A DNA stretch of 53,333 nt from Pelagibacterales bacterium SAG-MED38 (GTDB taxonomy: Bacteria; Pseudomonadota; Alphaproteobacteria; Pelagibacterales; Pelagibacteraceae), in the NCBI GenBank assembly GCA_014653585.1, contig JACWEH010000006.1:1-53333 (forward strand), read 5' to 3'. A program made the translations under genes and the position numbers. The notes below the pieces were generated by a model. It did not search any database and was not told where the DNA came from. It was given only the letters and a program-made list of their open reading frames with translations. Of the stretch, positions 15,579 through 24,653 are shown piece after piece. The first letter of the stretch is position 1, and every line of letters starts with the position of its first letter.

Positions 15579-16354
15579 ATAAATTTTTTCATTTTATTTA
15601 ATGTTTTTAGTTTAATTCCTTTATTTAGCAAGTCAGTTTTAATTATTTTGGCTGTTGCTAATGAACTCATGTTGTCTCCGTGTATACACACGGAGTCTAT
15701 TTCACAAGGTATTTGTTTTCCGCTGTGACAATTAAGTGACTGAGTTTGAACCATTTTTAACACATGTTTTTTTGCTTGCTCTGGATCAGTAATTAAAGCA
15801 TGAGGTTTTTTTCTTGATACAAGATTTCCATCATCTTCATAATTTCTATCTGCAAATATTTCACAAGCGATTTTCAAATCTAACTTTTTAGCAGCATGCT
15901 CCATTTTAGATCCAGTTGGTACTAAATAAATCAACTCAGGATTTATTCTTTTGATTACTTTTGCTAATGTTGTCGCTAAATTGATATCTTCGCATGCCAT
16001 ATTATTTAAAGCACCATGCGGCTTTATATGAGTAACATTTTCACCATGATTAGATGAAATTGTTTGAAGAATTTCATATTGATCAATTATTAATTTTTCT
16101 ATCTGTGAGTCAGATAAATTCATCCTTTCTCTGCCAAAATTTTCAGGATCATTAAAAGATGGATGCGCTCCAATACTAACACCATTTTTTTTTGATATTT
16201 TTACAATTGCATTCATAGTTTCTTCATCACCTGCGTGATAACCACATGCTACGTTTGCTGAATTGATAATCTCAAGTAATTCAGGATCATGTTTGTTGGA
16301 ATGACGTTTAGATTTTTCCCCTAAATCACAATTTATATTAATTTCAATACTCAC
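15575..16354 (-). CDS. pxpA: 5-oxoprolinase subunit A (LamB/YcsF family)
   Basis: 259 residues, usual length. The start is GTG at 16354, giving the conserved N-terminus IEININCDLGEK. Further family landmarks are NVACGYHAGDEETM, GAHPSFNDPENFGRE, HIKPHGALNNMA, EIFADRNYEDDGNLVSR and CIHGDN. With PxpB and PxpC it forms the ATP-dependent 5-oxoprolinase that opens 5-oxo-L-proline to glutamate. It is divergent from pxpB with only 21 bp between the start codons. The TPR gene is its downstream neighbour. Confidence 0.92.
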   Translation of the reverse strand: MSIEININCDLGEKSKRHSNKHDPELLEIINSANVACGYHAGDEETMNAIVKISKKNGVSIGAHPSFNDPENFGRERMNLSDSQIEKLIIDQYEILQTISSNHGENVTHIKPHGALNNMACEDINLATTLAKVIKRINPELIYLVPTGSKMEHAAKKLDLKIACEIFADRNYEDDGNLVSRKKPHALITDPEQAKKHVLKMVQTQSLNCHSGKQIPCEIDSVCIHGDNMSSLATAKIIKTDLLNKGIKLKTLNKMKKFI

Positions 16355-16367
16355 TATTCTTCAGTAT

Positions 16368-16380
16368 AACATGGCATGTT
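16368..16380. promoter_or_regulatory. 13-bp perfect dyad across the pxpB start codon
   Basis: AACATG-G-CATGTT is a perfect inverted repeat with a single central base. It spans the pxpB ATG at 16376 and lies 14 bp from the pxpA GTG. The intergenic gap is only 21 bp, so promoters for the two divergent genes must lie inside each other's coding sequence; a minus-strand TATACT overlaps the left arm. It is a candidate operator for shared control of the oxoprolinase genes, on sequence grounds only. Confidence 0.3.
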
Positions 16381-17050
16381 AAAAAATATATCAAATCTTG
16401 GTGACGCAGCTTTATATTGTGATTTTGGAAGAGAAGTAAATAAAAAGATTAATAGTCAAGTAATAAGATATTTTAAAACTATTCAAAACAAAAATATTGA
16501 AGGAGTAAATAATCTTACTCCATCGTATAACAAATTAATCATTTCCTTTGATCTAAAAAAAATTAATTTTAATAAACTTAAAAAGATTATTGATAACATT
16601 GAAGTTATTAATGATGATAATATTCAAAATAAAAAGTTTGAAATTCCTGTTTGTTGTGAAAAGGATTTTTCCTTAGATATAAAAAGGCTAGAAGAAAAAC
16701 TTCAGATGAAAGAGGAAAAAATATATGAAAGTTTTTTTGAAAAAGAATTTTTTTGCTATATGACAGGTTTTATTGCAGGAATGCCTTTTCTTGGAGATTT
16801 AAATAAAAATTTAAGAGCAAAACGTCTTGATACTCCCAGGGTTAAGGTACCAAAAGGTTCAATCGGTATAACTGAGCAATTTGCAAATATCTATACATTT
16901 GAAAGTCCTGGAGGGTGGAATATTATTGGTAATACTCCTCTGAATATTTTTAATAGTTCTAAAGAAAACGAGCCTAATTTAATTAATCCAGGTGATTCAG
17001 TCTCATTTAAAAGAATTACAAAAGAGAAATATCAAAGTTATCATGGGTAA
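16376..17050 (+). CDS. pxpB: 5-oxoprolinase subunit B (KipI/allophanate-hydrolase subunit 1 family)
   Basis: 224 residues. The start MLKNISNLGDAALYCDFG matches the family N-terminus. Later landmarks are NLTPSYNKLIISFD, the GFIAGMPFLGDL core, LDTPRVKVPKGSIGIT and SPGGWNIIGNTPL, a cyclophilin-like fold. It pairs with PxpC. The ATG lies within the 13-bp dyad noted at 16368. The stop overlaps the start of pxpC by 8 bp. Confidence 0.9.
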   Translation: MLKNISNLGDAALYCDFGREVNKKINSQVIRYFKTIQNKNIEGVNNLTPSYNKLIISFDLKKINFNKLKKIIDNIEVINDDNIQNKKFEIPVCCEKDFSLDIKRLEEKLQMKEEKIYESFFEKEFFCYMTGFIAGMPFLGDLNKNLRAKRLDTPRVKVPKGSIGITEQFANIYTFESPGGWNIIGNTPLNIFNSSKENEPNLINPGDSVSFKRITKEKYQSYHG

Positions 17051-17987
17051 AAATTATTTTGAAATAATAAGAGCTGGTATTAATTCGACTTTTCAAGATC
17101 TTGGAAGAGATAACCTCTATCATATAGGAATACCATTTAGTGGAGCCATGGATAATAGAAATTATTTATTAGCTAATAAACTTAATGGAAATGATCACAA
17201 CCATCCAGCAATAGAATTTGCTTATCAGGGTCCTCATTTAAAATATCATGGAGACAAATTAAATGTTGCAATTACTGGTGATGTGACTTTTAAAATCAAA
17301 AAAGGCGATAATTCAATTGATGGTGAATGTTATCAAACTTTTACTTTAGAAAATAATGATGAGTTAGATATTATATCAACAAATAAATCTGTATATGGGT
17401 ATCTAACAATAAGCGGTAAATTCGATTTAAAATTTCAATGGTCAAGTTGCTCAACAAATATAAAAGCAAATATAGGATCTAATAATGGAAAAAAGTTATC
17501 TGATAATCAAAAAATTAATGTTAAAGAAATTAATCAAAACTTTGTAAACAAAAAATTAAATTATATTAATACAAAGATAGAAAATATTAGAGTAATTAAG
17601 GGAACAAATTTTGATTATTTTTCTGAGGAAGGCAAAAAAATTTTTTTTAAAAATGAATTTAAAGTCTCTAAATTATCTGACCGTATGGGAATGAGATTAG
17701 AGGGAAAAAAAATAGAAAATATTGTTGATACTAATATTAGATCTGAAGGTTTGATTAAGGGCGTGATACAAGTACCGGCGGATGGCAATCCAATTATAAT
17801 GCTTTCAGATCACGGTACTATTGGGGGTTATCCCAAGATTGGTGTAGTTATAAGTGCTGATTATGACAAATTAGTTCAATTAACACCTGGCTCAAGAATC
17901 AAATTTCAAGAGGTTGATTTAAATAGTGCAGAAAACCTTTTTAAACTGTATGAATTAGAAACTCAAAATTTAATTTCTCAAATTTGA
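17043..17987 (+). CDS. pxpC: 5-oxoprolinase subunit C (KipA/allophanate-hydrolase subunit 2 family)
   Basis: 314 residues from ATG 17043, which gives the conserved start YFEIIRAGINSTFQDLGR and overlaps pxpB by 8 bp. An upstream in-frame ATG at 16992 would add 17 residues and enlarge the overlap, so I reject it. Other family motifs are GIPFSGAMDNRNYLLAN, VAITGDVTF, SDRMGMRLEG and the C-terminal DHGTIGGYPKIGVVISAD. It completes the oxoprolinase with PxpA and PxpB. Confidence 0.9.
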   Translation: MGKNYFEIIRAGINSTFQDLGRDNLYHIGIPFSGAMDNRNYLLANKLNGNDHNHPAIEFAYQGPHLKYHGDKLNVAITGDVTFKIKKGDNSIDGECYQTFTLENNDELDIISTNKSVYGYLTISGKFDLKFQWSSCSTNIKANIGSNNGKKLSDNQKINVKEINQNFVNKKLNYINTKIENIRVIKGTNFDYFSEEGKKIFFKNEFKVSKLSDRMGMRLEGKKIENIVDTNIRSEGLIKGVIQVPADGNPIIMLSDHGTIGGYPKIGVVISADYDKLVQLTPGSRIKFQEVDLNSAENLFKLYELETQNLISQI

Positions 17988-18865
17988 TGAACATTTTAAA
18001 GAGTTTACCCGGTCCATTACTCATTTTTTGTGGTGCCCTAAGTTTAAGCTTTGGTGGACTAATAGTTAAATCTTTTGAAGGAGCAACGTTATGGCAGATA
18101 CTATTTTGGAGATCTTTATTTTTCTCTCTCACTGTCTTAACTTTTTTGATTATCACTTATAAAAGTAAAGTTTTGAATTCATTTTATAACTCTGGATTAC
18201 CAGGTTTTATTGGTGGATTAATATTATCTATTGGTTTTTGTGGTTACGTTTTTGCTATGTATAATACAACAGTTGCTAACACTAATTTTATAATATCTCT
18301 TCAAATTTTATTTTTAGCAATATTTGGTTTTTTTTTCTTAAAAGAAAAAATTAACTTAATAACATCAATCTCAATAATTTTAGCAATGTCTGGGGTATTG
18401 TTAATGGTTGGAAATTCATTATCTCCAGGTGAATTATCTGGAAATTTAGCAGCCTTTTCAATGCCAATTACTTTTGCAGTTTTGATAATGATTGTAAGAA
18501 AATTTCCATCAGTTGATATGGTTCCAGCACAGTTCGTTGCGGGTATAAGTTCATGTCTCATTGGTTTATCACTTTCACCGACTATAATGATTTCACCACA
18601 TGATATTTTTTTAGGTTTTTTGGCTGGATTTTTTCAAATAGGTTTTGGTTTTATATTTATAACCATTGGTGCTAGAACGACTCCTTCCGCTATGGTTGGT
18701 ATAATCATGTTATCCGAATCTGTTCTTGGTCCCATTTGGGCTTTTCTTTTTGTTAGCGAGATACCTTCTTTATATGGATTGATAGGAGGAGCAATAATAC
18801 TTTTTGCTGTATTACTGCAGTTTTACTCACTTTTAAAAAAGTCTAAGGCAATCGTTTCCAATTGA
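17987..18865 (+). CDS. EamA/DMT-family transporter next to pxpBC
   Basis: 292 residues from ATG 17987, which overlaps the pxpC stop by 1 bp (TGATG); a TTG 3 bp upstream is a less likely start. Two EamA repeats with ten predicted spans are visible: GALSLSFGGLIVKSFEGAT early, FFFLKEKINLITSISIILAM in repeat 1, and ESVLGPIWAFLFVSEIPS in repeat 2. Coupling to oxoprolinase genes suggests transport of 5-oxoproline or a related amino acid (inference). The -35 box of the gcv promoter overlaps its stop codon. Confidence 0.88.
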   Translation: MNILKSLPGPLLIFCGALSLSFGGLIVKSFEGATLWQILFWRSLFFSLTVLTFLIITYKSKVLNSFYNSGLPGFIGGLILSIGFCGYVFAMYNTTVANTNFIISLQILFLAIFGFFFLKEKINLITSISIILAMSGVLLMVGNSLSPGELSGNLAAFSMPITFAVLIMIVRKFPSVDMVPAQFVAGISSCLIGLSLSPTIMISPHDIFLGFLAGFFQIGFGFIFITIGARTTPSAMVGIIMLSESVLGPIWAFLFVSEIPSLYGLIGGAIILFAVLLQFYSLLKKSKAIVSN

Positions 18866-18890
18866 CATTTTAAGTCACTTATAGGACTAT
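18862..18890 (+). promoter_or_regulatory. Predicted promoter of the glycine-cleavage operon
   Basis: TTGACA (18862-18867) is followed by a 17-bp spacer and GACTAT (18885-18890). The -35 is a consensus match; the -10 matches at three of six positions. Expected transcription start is near 18897, directly before the first riboswitch base at 18899, which supports the assignment. The -35 overlaps the stop codon of the preceding EamA gene. Confidence 0.55.
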
Positions 18891-18898
18891 TGACTTAC

Positions 18899-19040
18899 GG
18901 GAGAGACTACAGATTATCGTAGCGCCGAAGGAGCAACCACCCAGGAATCTCTCAGGCAAAAAGGACCGTGCATATTAACTCTGGAAAGAGATTAAATTCT
19001 CGCCGAAGGAGTAATACTCTCAGGCAAATATACAGATGGG
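18899..19040 (+). promoter_or_regulatory. Tandem glycine riboswitch upstream of gcvT
   Basis: Aptamer 1 (about 18899-18970) runs from GGGAGAGAC through GCGCCGAAGGAGCAA to CTCTCAGGCAAAAAGGACCG. Aptamer 2 (about 18977-19040) repeats the pattern, CTCTGGAAAGAG through CTCGCCGAAGGAGTAA to CTCTCAGGCAAATA. These CGCCGAAGGAG and CTCAGGCAAA pairs are the glycine aptamer signature. No terminator follows; only about 13 bp separate aptamer 2 from the gcvT start, so control is most likely at translation initiation through the AAAAGGG site. Gcv riboswitches usually turn expression on when glycine is high. Confidence 0.95.
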
Positions 19041-19053
19041 TAAAAGGGTTAAT

Positions 19054-20157
19054 ATGGAGACAAAAAAAACATCGCTGTACCAATTACATCAAGATTGTAA
19101 TGCAAAATTTGTTGAATTTGCAGGCTATCACATGCCGATTCAATATTCTGAAGGTATTGTAGAAGAACATAAATTCACAAGAAACCACTCTGGTATTTTT
19201 GATGTTTCACATATGGGTCAATTATTTATTTATGGTGACGATGAACTAATCGGAGATCTTGAAAAAATTTTTCCATTAGATTTAAAAAATTTAAAACTAA
19301 ATCATTCTAAATACAGCTTCTTAATGAATAAAGACGCTGGTATTTATGATGATTTAATCGTTACAAAAATTGATGAAGGTTTCTTAATTATTCTAAACGC
19401 AGCATGTAAAGTCAATGATTTTAAAATTTTAAAAAAATTATTAAACGAAAAGTATAAAATGGTTTTAGACGAAAATAGATCATTAATAGCAATTCAAGGC
19501 CCTAAATCATCAAAAATACTAAATGAATTTGTTGACGGGGTAAAAAATTTAAATTTTATGTCTGGAAATTGGTTTATGTTTGAAAATCAGAAAATATATG
19601 TTACTCGATCTGGGTATACAGGTGAGGATGGTTTTGAAATATCAATCCCAAACGAATTTGCAGATAAAATAACTAGAGAACTGATAAACAGAGGTTCAAA
19701 GTTAGTAGGTTTAGGTGCAAGAGATACTCTAAGATTAGAAGCTGGCTTATGCTTGTATGGTAATGATCTTGATAAAGACAAAACTCCAGTGGAAGCAAAT
19801 TTAAAGTGGGCAATTTCAAAAGAAAGAATATCAAAAGGAGATTTTATTGGTTCTGATATTATTATTAAACAATTAAATAATGGTGTTACAAAAATTAGAG
19901 TTGGAATTAAACCTGAGGGAAGAGTAATTGCTAGAGAAAAAACAAAAATATTTAATCAATCAGACGTTCATATTGGAGAAATTACCAGTGGAACATTTGG
20001 TCCAAGTGTTAATGGACCTGTAGCGATGGGTTATGTGGAAAATAAATTTTCTGAAAAAAATACAAAAGTATTCTTAGAAGTGAGAGGTAAAAAACATGCA
20101 GCCAGCGTTTGTAGCTTACCATTTTATAAAAAAAATTATGTGAAAGGATCCAACTAA
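19054..20157 (+). CDS. gcvT: Aminomethyltransferase (glycine cleavage T protein)
   Basis: 367 residues from ATG 19054, preceded by AAAAGGG at good spacing. An in-frame ATG at 19036 lies in the riboswitch tail and is rejected. The start [28 protein letters not shown] is the standard GcvT opening. Further motifs are [51 protein letters not shown] and [11 protein letters not shown]. It transfers the methylene carbon of lipoyl-bound aminomethyl groups to tetrahydrofolate. Its stop shares a base with the gcvH start. Confidence 0.96.
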   Translation: METKKTSLYQLHQDCNAKFVEFAGYHMPIQYSEGIVEEHKFTRNHSGIFDVSHMGQLFIYGDDELIGDLEKIFPLDLKNLKLNHSKYSFLMNKDAGIYDDLIVTKIDEGFLIILNAACKVNDFKILKKLLNEKYKMVLDENRSLIAIQGPKSSKILNEFVDGVKNLNFMSGNWFMFENQKIYVTRSGYTGEDGFEISIPNEFADKITRELINRGSKLVGLGARDTLRLEAGLCLYGNDLDKDKTPVEANLKWAISKERISKGDFIGSDIIIKQLNNGVTKIRVGIKPEGRVIAREKTKIFNQSDVHIGEITSGTFGPSVNGPVAMGYVENKFSEKNTKVFLEVRGKKHAASVCSLPFYKKNYVKGSN

Positions 20158-20537
20158 TGAGTGAAGTTAAATATTCCAAAGAACATGAATGGATAAAATT
20201 AGAGGGTGATGTTGCAACAATTGGTATAACAAAGCATGCAACGGAGATGCTAGGAGACATTGTTTTTGCAGAGCTACCCGAAAAAGGCTCTAGTGTAGAA
20301 AAAGATGGAACGGCAGGGGTAGTAGAGTCTACCAAAGCTGCAAGTGATGTTTATACTCCAGTCAGTGGGGAAGTAATAGATACAAACCAGGACATTGTAG
20401 AAGATCCATCAAAAATAAATCAAGATCCTGAGAATAGTGCCTGGTTTTTTAGATTAAAAATTAAAGATAAGTCGGAAATGGACTTTTTAATGAACAAAGA
20501 AGATTATGATAAATTTGCAAAAGAAAGTAATTCATAA
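20157..20537 (+). CDS. gcvH: Glycine cleavage system H protein
   Basis: 126 residues, usual length. The lipoyl-lysine is Lys60 in [20 protein letters not shown]; other landmarks are [20 protein letters not shown] near the start and [14 protein letters not shown] later. It shuttles the aminomethyl group between P and T proteins and is reoxidised by dihydrolipoyl dehydrogenase. It overlaps gcvT by 1 bp and gcvP by 1 bp (TAATG on both sides), so the three are translationally coupled. Confidence 0.96.
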   Translation: MSEVKYSKEHEWIKLEGDVATIGITKHATEMLGDIVFAELPEKGSSVEKDGTAGVVESTKAASDVYTPVSGEVIDTNQDIVEDPSKINQDPENSAWFFRLKIKDKSEMDFLMNKEDYDKFAKESNS

Positions 20538-23407
20538 TGTTACATAGTTCACAAAAAGATTTTTTAAAAAGACATATAGGTCCTTCTGAAGAGGATCAAT
20601 CAAAGATGTTGAAAAAATTAAATTATAAATCACTGGATGATTTAATAAATAATACTGTTCCAGAAAAAATACATTTTAAAGGAGAATTAAATATTGGTGA
20701 TTCAAATTCGGAATATGAAGCTTTAAGAAAATTGAAAGCAATATCAAAAAAAAATCAAATTTACTCAAATTTCATAGGTATGGGTTATTATGGAACCTAC
20801 ACACCACATGTAATTTTAAGAAATATATTAGAAAATCCAGGGTGGTATACTTCCTACACACCATATCAGCCAGAGGTAGCACAGGGAAGATTGGAGATGT
20901 TATTAAACTTTCAACAAATGGTAGTTGATTTCACTGGTATGGATATTGCAAATGCATCTTTACTAGACGAGGGTACTGCAGCCGCAGAAGCTATGGGTTT
21001 AAGTGACAGGCTTAATAAAAGTGATAGTAATTTGGTCTTTGTCTCTGAAAATTGTCATCCACAAACAATTGAAGTTATAAAAACTAGGGCAGAGCCTATG
21101 GGTTTAAAAGTTTTCGTTGGAAATGAAGATAAAGTTTTGGAGCAATTAAAAGAAGATATAGTTTGTGGAATTTTACAGTATCCTGGAACCTTAGGTGATA
21201 TCAAAGAGCCTAGCGAGGCAATAAGTAGAATTCATAAAAAAAATGGTAAAGCAATTTTAGCTTGTGATCTTCTTGCGCTTGCAAAGCTTAAAACACCAAG
21301 AGAACTTGGAGCTGATATTGCAGTTGGAAGCTCTCAAAGGTTTGGTATTCCAATGGGTTATGGAGGACCTCACGCAGCATTTTTTGCAACAAAAGACGAA
21401 TACAAAAGATCTATGCCAGGTAGAATAGTTGGTGTTTCTGTAGATAGACATGGAAATAAGGCTTTTAGATTGTCACTGCAAACTAGAGAGCAGCATATCA
21501 GAAGAGACAAAGCTACAAGTAATATTTGTACTGCTCAAGCATTGTTAGCCATAGTGTCAGCAGCATATGCAATTTATCATGGTCCAGATGGAATAAAGAA
21601 TATTGCTGAAAGAGTATCCCAATTAGCAAAAAACTTTGCTGATAAAATTAAACAATCTGGATATGAAATATATTCCGATTATTTTTTTGATACCGTAACA
21701 ATTATTACTAAAGAAAAAACTGATCAAATTTATAAAAATGCTTTAAATCAAAAAGTTAATATAAGAAAGGTAAACTCTGAGATGCTTGCTGTTTCTTTCG
21801 ATGAAAAGAAAAACGTTTATAGAGTAAATCAATTATTAAAAATCTTTAACGCAGCAGAGTCAATTAAAAAAGAAGATCCTACAGTAAGTTTACCTAATCT
21901 ACCGAAAAATTTATTAAGAACTTCAAAATATTTAGAACATCCAGTTTTCAATTCATATCGTTCAGAAACTGAAATGTTAAGATATCTAAAGAGGTTAGAA
22001 GATAAAGATATTGCCCTAAACAGAACTATGATAGCGTTAGGTTCATGCACCATGAAGTTAAATGCAACTGCCGAAATGATCCCAATATCATGGAGAGAAT
22101 TAGCCGAGCCTCATCCGTTTGTGCCCATTGAGCAGATGGAGGGATATAGAACACTGTTCACAGATCTTAAAAATTGGTTAAGATCAATTACTGGTTTTTC
22201 AGGAGTCTCACTTCAGCCGAATGCAGGTGCCCAAGGTGAATATGCGGGATTAATGGTAATTAGAAAATATCATTTAGATAGAGGTGATAAAAATAGAAAT
22301 ATTTGTCTCATACCAAGTTCAGCGCACGGAACCAACCCAGCAAGTGCTCAGATGGTAGGAATGAAAGTTGTAGTTATTAATTGTGATAAGGAAGGCAATG
22401 TTGATTTTGATGATTTAAAGAAAAAAGCAGAAATTCATTCTGAAAATCTTGGAGCTTTAATGGTTACATATCCCTCTACTCACGGTGTATTTGAGGAAAA
22501 AATATCAGACATTTGTGATTTAATTCACAAACATGGAGGTCAAGTTTACATGGATGGTGCAAACTTAAATGCTCTTGTTGGTATTGCAAAACCTGGAAAT
22601 TTTGGCCCTGATGTTTGTCATATCAACTTACATAAAACATTCTGTATTCCACATGGTGGAGGAGGACCTGGAATGGGACCTATTGCATGTAAAAGACATT
22701 TACAAGTTTATCTACCTAATCATCCAGTTGTAAAAGATTGTGGTCCTGCAACTGGAATAGGCGCTGTATCAGCAGCACCTTGGGGAAGCTCAAGTATTTT
22801 GTCAATTTCTTGGATGTATATAAAGATGATGGGGTCTGAGGGGTTAAAACTTGCTACTAGGGTTGCAATTTTAAATGCAAACTATGTTGCTAACAGACTA
22901 AAAGATCACTATCCAATTTTATACAAAGGTTCAAATGGCAATGTTGCTCACGAATGTATTATTGATATTAGGTCAATTAAATCAGAAACAGGTGTCACAG
23001 AAGAAGATATTGCAAAAAGGTTAATTGATTTTGGTTTTCATGCACCAACAATGTCTTGGCCTGTATCTGGAACAATGATGATAGAGCCAACAGAGAGTGA
23101 GAATTTGTCTGAGTTAGATAGGTTCTGTGATACGTTAATTAAGATTAAACAAGAAATAGATCTAATCAAAAGTGGGAAGTTTGATAAAATTGATAATCCA
23201 ATAAAGAATGCTCCTCATACTGACACCGAGTTAGCATCTGATAATTGGAAACATAAATATTCAAGAGAAGAGGCTGCTTATCCAGCCAAATTTTTAAAGA
23301 CAAATAAATTTTGGCCTCCAGTAGCAAGGGTAGACAATGTATACGGCGATAAAAATATTTTTTGCACATGTCCAAGCATGGACGAATTTAAAGAAGATGC
23401 AGCTTAA
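20537..23407 (+). CDS. gcvP: Glycine dehydrogenase (decarboxylating), single-chain P protein
   Basis: 956 residues, the full single-polypeptide form, not split into P1 and P2. The start LHSSQKDFLKRHIGPSEEDQ is typical. In the second half PLP binds Lys700 in NLHKTFCIPHGGGGPGMGP. Other landmarks are YTPYQPEVAQGRLE, LGSCTMKLNATAEM and SAHGTNPASAQMVGM. It decarboxylates glycine and passes the aminomethyl group to lipoyl-GcvH. The N-terminal half shows the paired inactive-lobe pattern typical of the family. Ends 6 bp before the next gene. Confidence 0.97.
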   Translation: MLHSSQKDFLKRHIGPSEEDQSKMLKKLNYKSLDDLINNTVPEKIHFKGELNIGDSNSEYEALRKLKAISKKNQIYSNFIGMGYYGTYTPHVILRNILENPGWYTSYTPYQPEVAQGRLEMLLNFQQMVVDFTGMDIANASLLDEGTAAAEAMGLSDRLNKSDSNLVFVSENCHPQTIEVIKTRAEPMGLKVFVGNEDKVLEQLKEDIVCGILQYPGTLGDIKEPSEAISRIHKKNGKAILACDLLALAKLKTPRELGADIAVGSSQRFGIPMGYGGPHAAFFATKDEYKRSMPGRIVGVSVDRHGNKAFRLSLQTREQHIRRDKATSNICTAQALLAIVSAAYAIYHGPDGIKNIAERVSQLAKNFADKIKQSGYEIYSDYFFDTVTIITKEKTDQIYKNALNQKVNIRKVNSEMLAVSFDEKKNVYRVNQLLKIFNAAESIKKEDPTVSLPNLPKNLLRTSKYLEHPVFNSYRSETEMLRYLKRLEDKDIALNRTMIALGSCTMKLNATAEMIPISWRELAEPHPFVPIEQMEGYRTLFTDLKNWLRSITGFSGVSLQPNAGAQGEYAGLMVIRKYHLDRGDKNRNICLIPSSAHGTNPASAQMVGMKVVVINCDKEGNVDFDDLKKKAEIHSENLGALMVTYPSTHGVFEEKISDICDLIHKHGGQVYMDGANLNALVGIAKPGNFGPDVCHINLHKTFCIPHGGGGPGMGPIACKRHLQVYLPNHPVVKDCGPATGIGAVSAAPWGSSSILSISWMYIKMMGSEGLKLATRVAILNANYVANRLKDHYPILYKGSNGNVAHECIIDIRSIKSETGVTEEDIAKRLIDFGFHAPTMSWPVSGTMMIEPTESENLSELDRFCDTLIKIKQEIDLIKSGKFDKIDNPIKNAPHTDTELASDNWKHKYSREEAAYPAKFLKTNKFWPPVARVDNVYGDKNIFCTCPSMDEFKEDAA

Positions 23408-23413
23408 CAATTA

Positions 23414-24653
23414 ATGAAAATTGCTATTGTTGGCTCAGGCATTTCAGGATTAAGTGCAGCTTACTATCTATCAAAAAATAATCATGTAGACCTATTTGAA
23501 AAAGAAGATCACTTCGGGGGACATTCTCATACAATTGATTTAACTATTGGAAAAAAAAAAGTTCCGGTAGATATTGGTTTTATTGTTTTTAATTTTAAAA
23601 CTTATCCAAATTTAATTAAATTTTTTGAAGAAAATAAAATTGATATTGAAAAAAGTGATATGTCATTTTCTGTAAAAGTAGAAAATTCAAACTTCGAATA
23701 TTGTGGGAAGGGGTTAAGTGGAATTTTTTCAAATAAAATAAACTTATTAAATTTTAGATTTTATAAAATGGTTTTTGATATTATCAAATTTTATAAAGAG
23801 TCGGACTTATCGAACACAGCAGACAAAGAAATTACACTGGGTGATTATTTAATAAAAAATAAACTTTCTAAAGAATTTATAAATTATCATATAATACCAA
23901 TGGTGTCTGCAATTTGGTCGATGCCACCTTATGCTGCTAATAAGATGCCTCTAAAATTTTTTCTTAAATTTTTTCAAAATCACGGATTATTCAAATTAAA
24001 GAATAGACCACAATGGTATACAGTATCAAGAAGAAGTAGAACATATGTTCAAAAAATCATCTCAAAAATTAGTGGTGAATACTTCAAGAATTATCAGATC
24101 AATAAAATTAAGAGTAAAAATAATGGAGTAGATTTGTATTACGGTGGAAATAATGAATTTTTTGATTACGATAAAGTTATAATTGCAACGCATGCTGATG
24201 AAGCATTGGCTATGATAGAAAATCCAACTGATCAAGAAAAAGAAATATTATCAAATTTCAGTTATAAAGAAAACATTGCTTATATTCATACCGATCAGTC
24301 AGTAATGCCAAAAAAATAAGAGGGCTTGGTGTTCTTGGAATTCCTCTATGAAAAAAGATGAAGTTGAAAAAAATTCAATCACATACTGGCTTAATCTGTT
24401 GCAAAATTTAGAGTGTGAGGAAAATATATTTCTTACACTTAATCCTTATTTTGAGATCGAGGGTTCAAAAATTTTAAAAAAAGTAAAGTTTACTCATCCA
24501 TATTTTGATCAATCAGCTTTAAATTATCAAAATAAGCTTAAAAATTTACAGAATAAAAGAAATATCCTTTTTTGTGGCAGTTATTTTGGTTATGGTTTTC
24601 ATGAAGATGGAATAAAATCATCAATTGAAATGCTAAAAAACCTTAATGACTAG
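23414..24653 (+). pseudogene. NAD(P)/FAD-dependent oxidoreductase (amine-oxidase family), one +1 frameshift
   Basis: Two reading frames join into a protein of about 412 residues. Part 1 (23414-24319) has FAD fingerprint IVGSGISGLSAAYYLSKN, then EKEDHFGGHSHTID and the mid-domain SRRSRTYVQKI; it ends HTDQSVMPKK and a stop. Deleting one A from the seven-A run 24310-24316 continues as NKRAWCSWNSSMKKDEVEKN and on to 24653, with YWLNLLQNLE, LNPYFEIEG and FCGSYFGYGFHEDGI. This is the FAD protein that usually accompanies DUF1365 and a cyclopropane-fatty-acid-synthase homologue. As with dadA, the lesion is a single homopolymer insertion, so assembly error is a strong alternative to a true pseudogene. 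Confidence 0.87.

Noticed and set aside
16992..17042. Earlier ATG for pxpC
   Set aside because: It adds 17 residues unlike the family and enlarges the overlap with pxpB to 59 bp.
17984..17986. TTG start for the EamA gene after pxpC
   Set aside because: ATG at 17987 is better and keeps the usual 1-bp overlap.
19036..19053. Upstream in-frame ATG for gcvT
   Set aside because: It lies in the end of aptamer 2 and gives a non-homologous extension; ATG 19054 has a proper ribosome-binding site.
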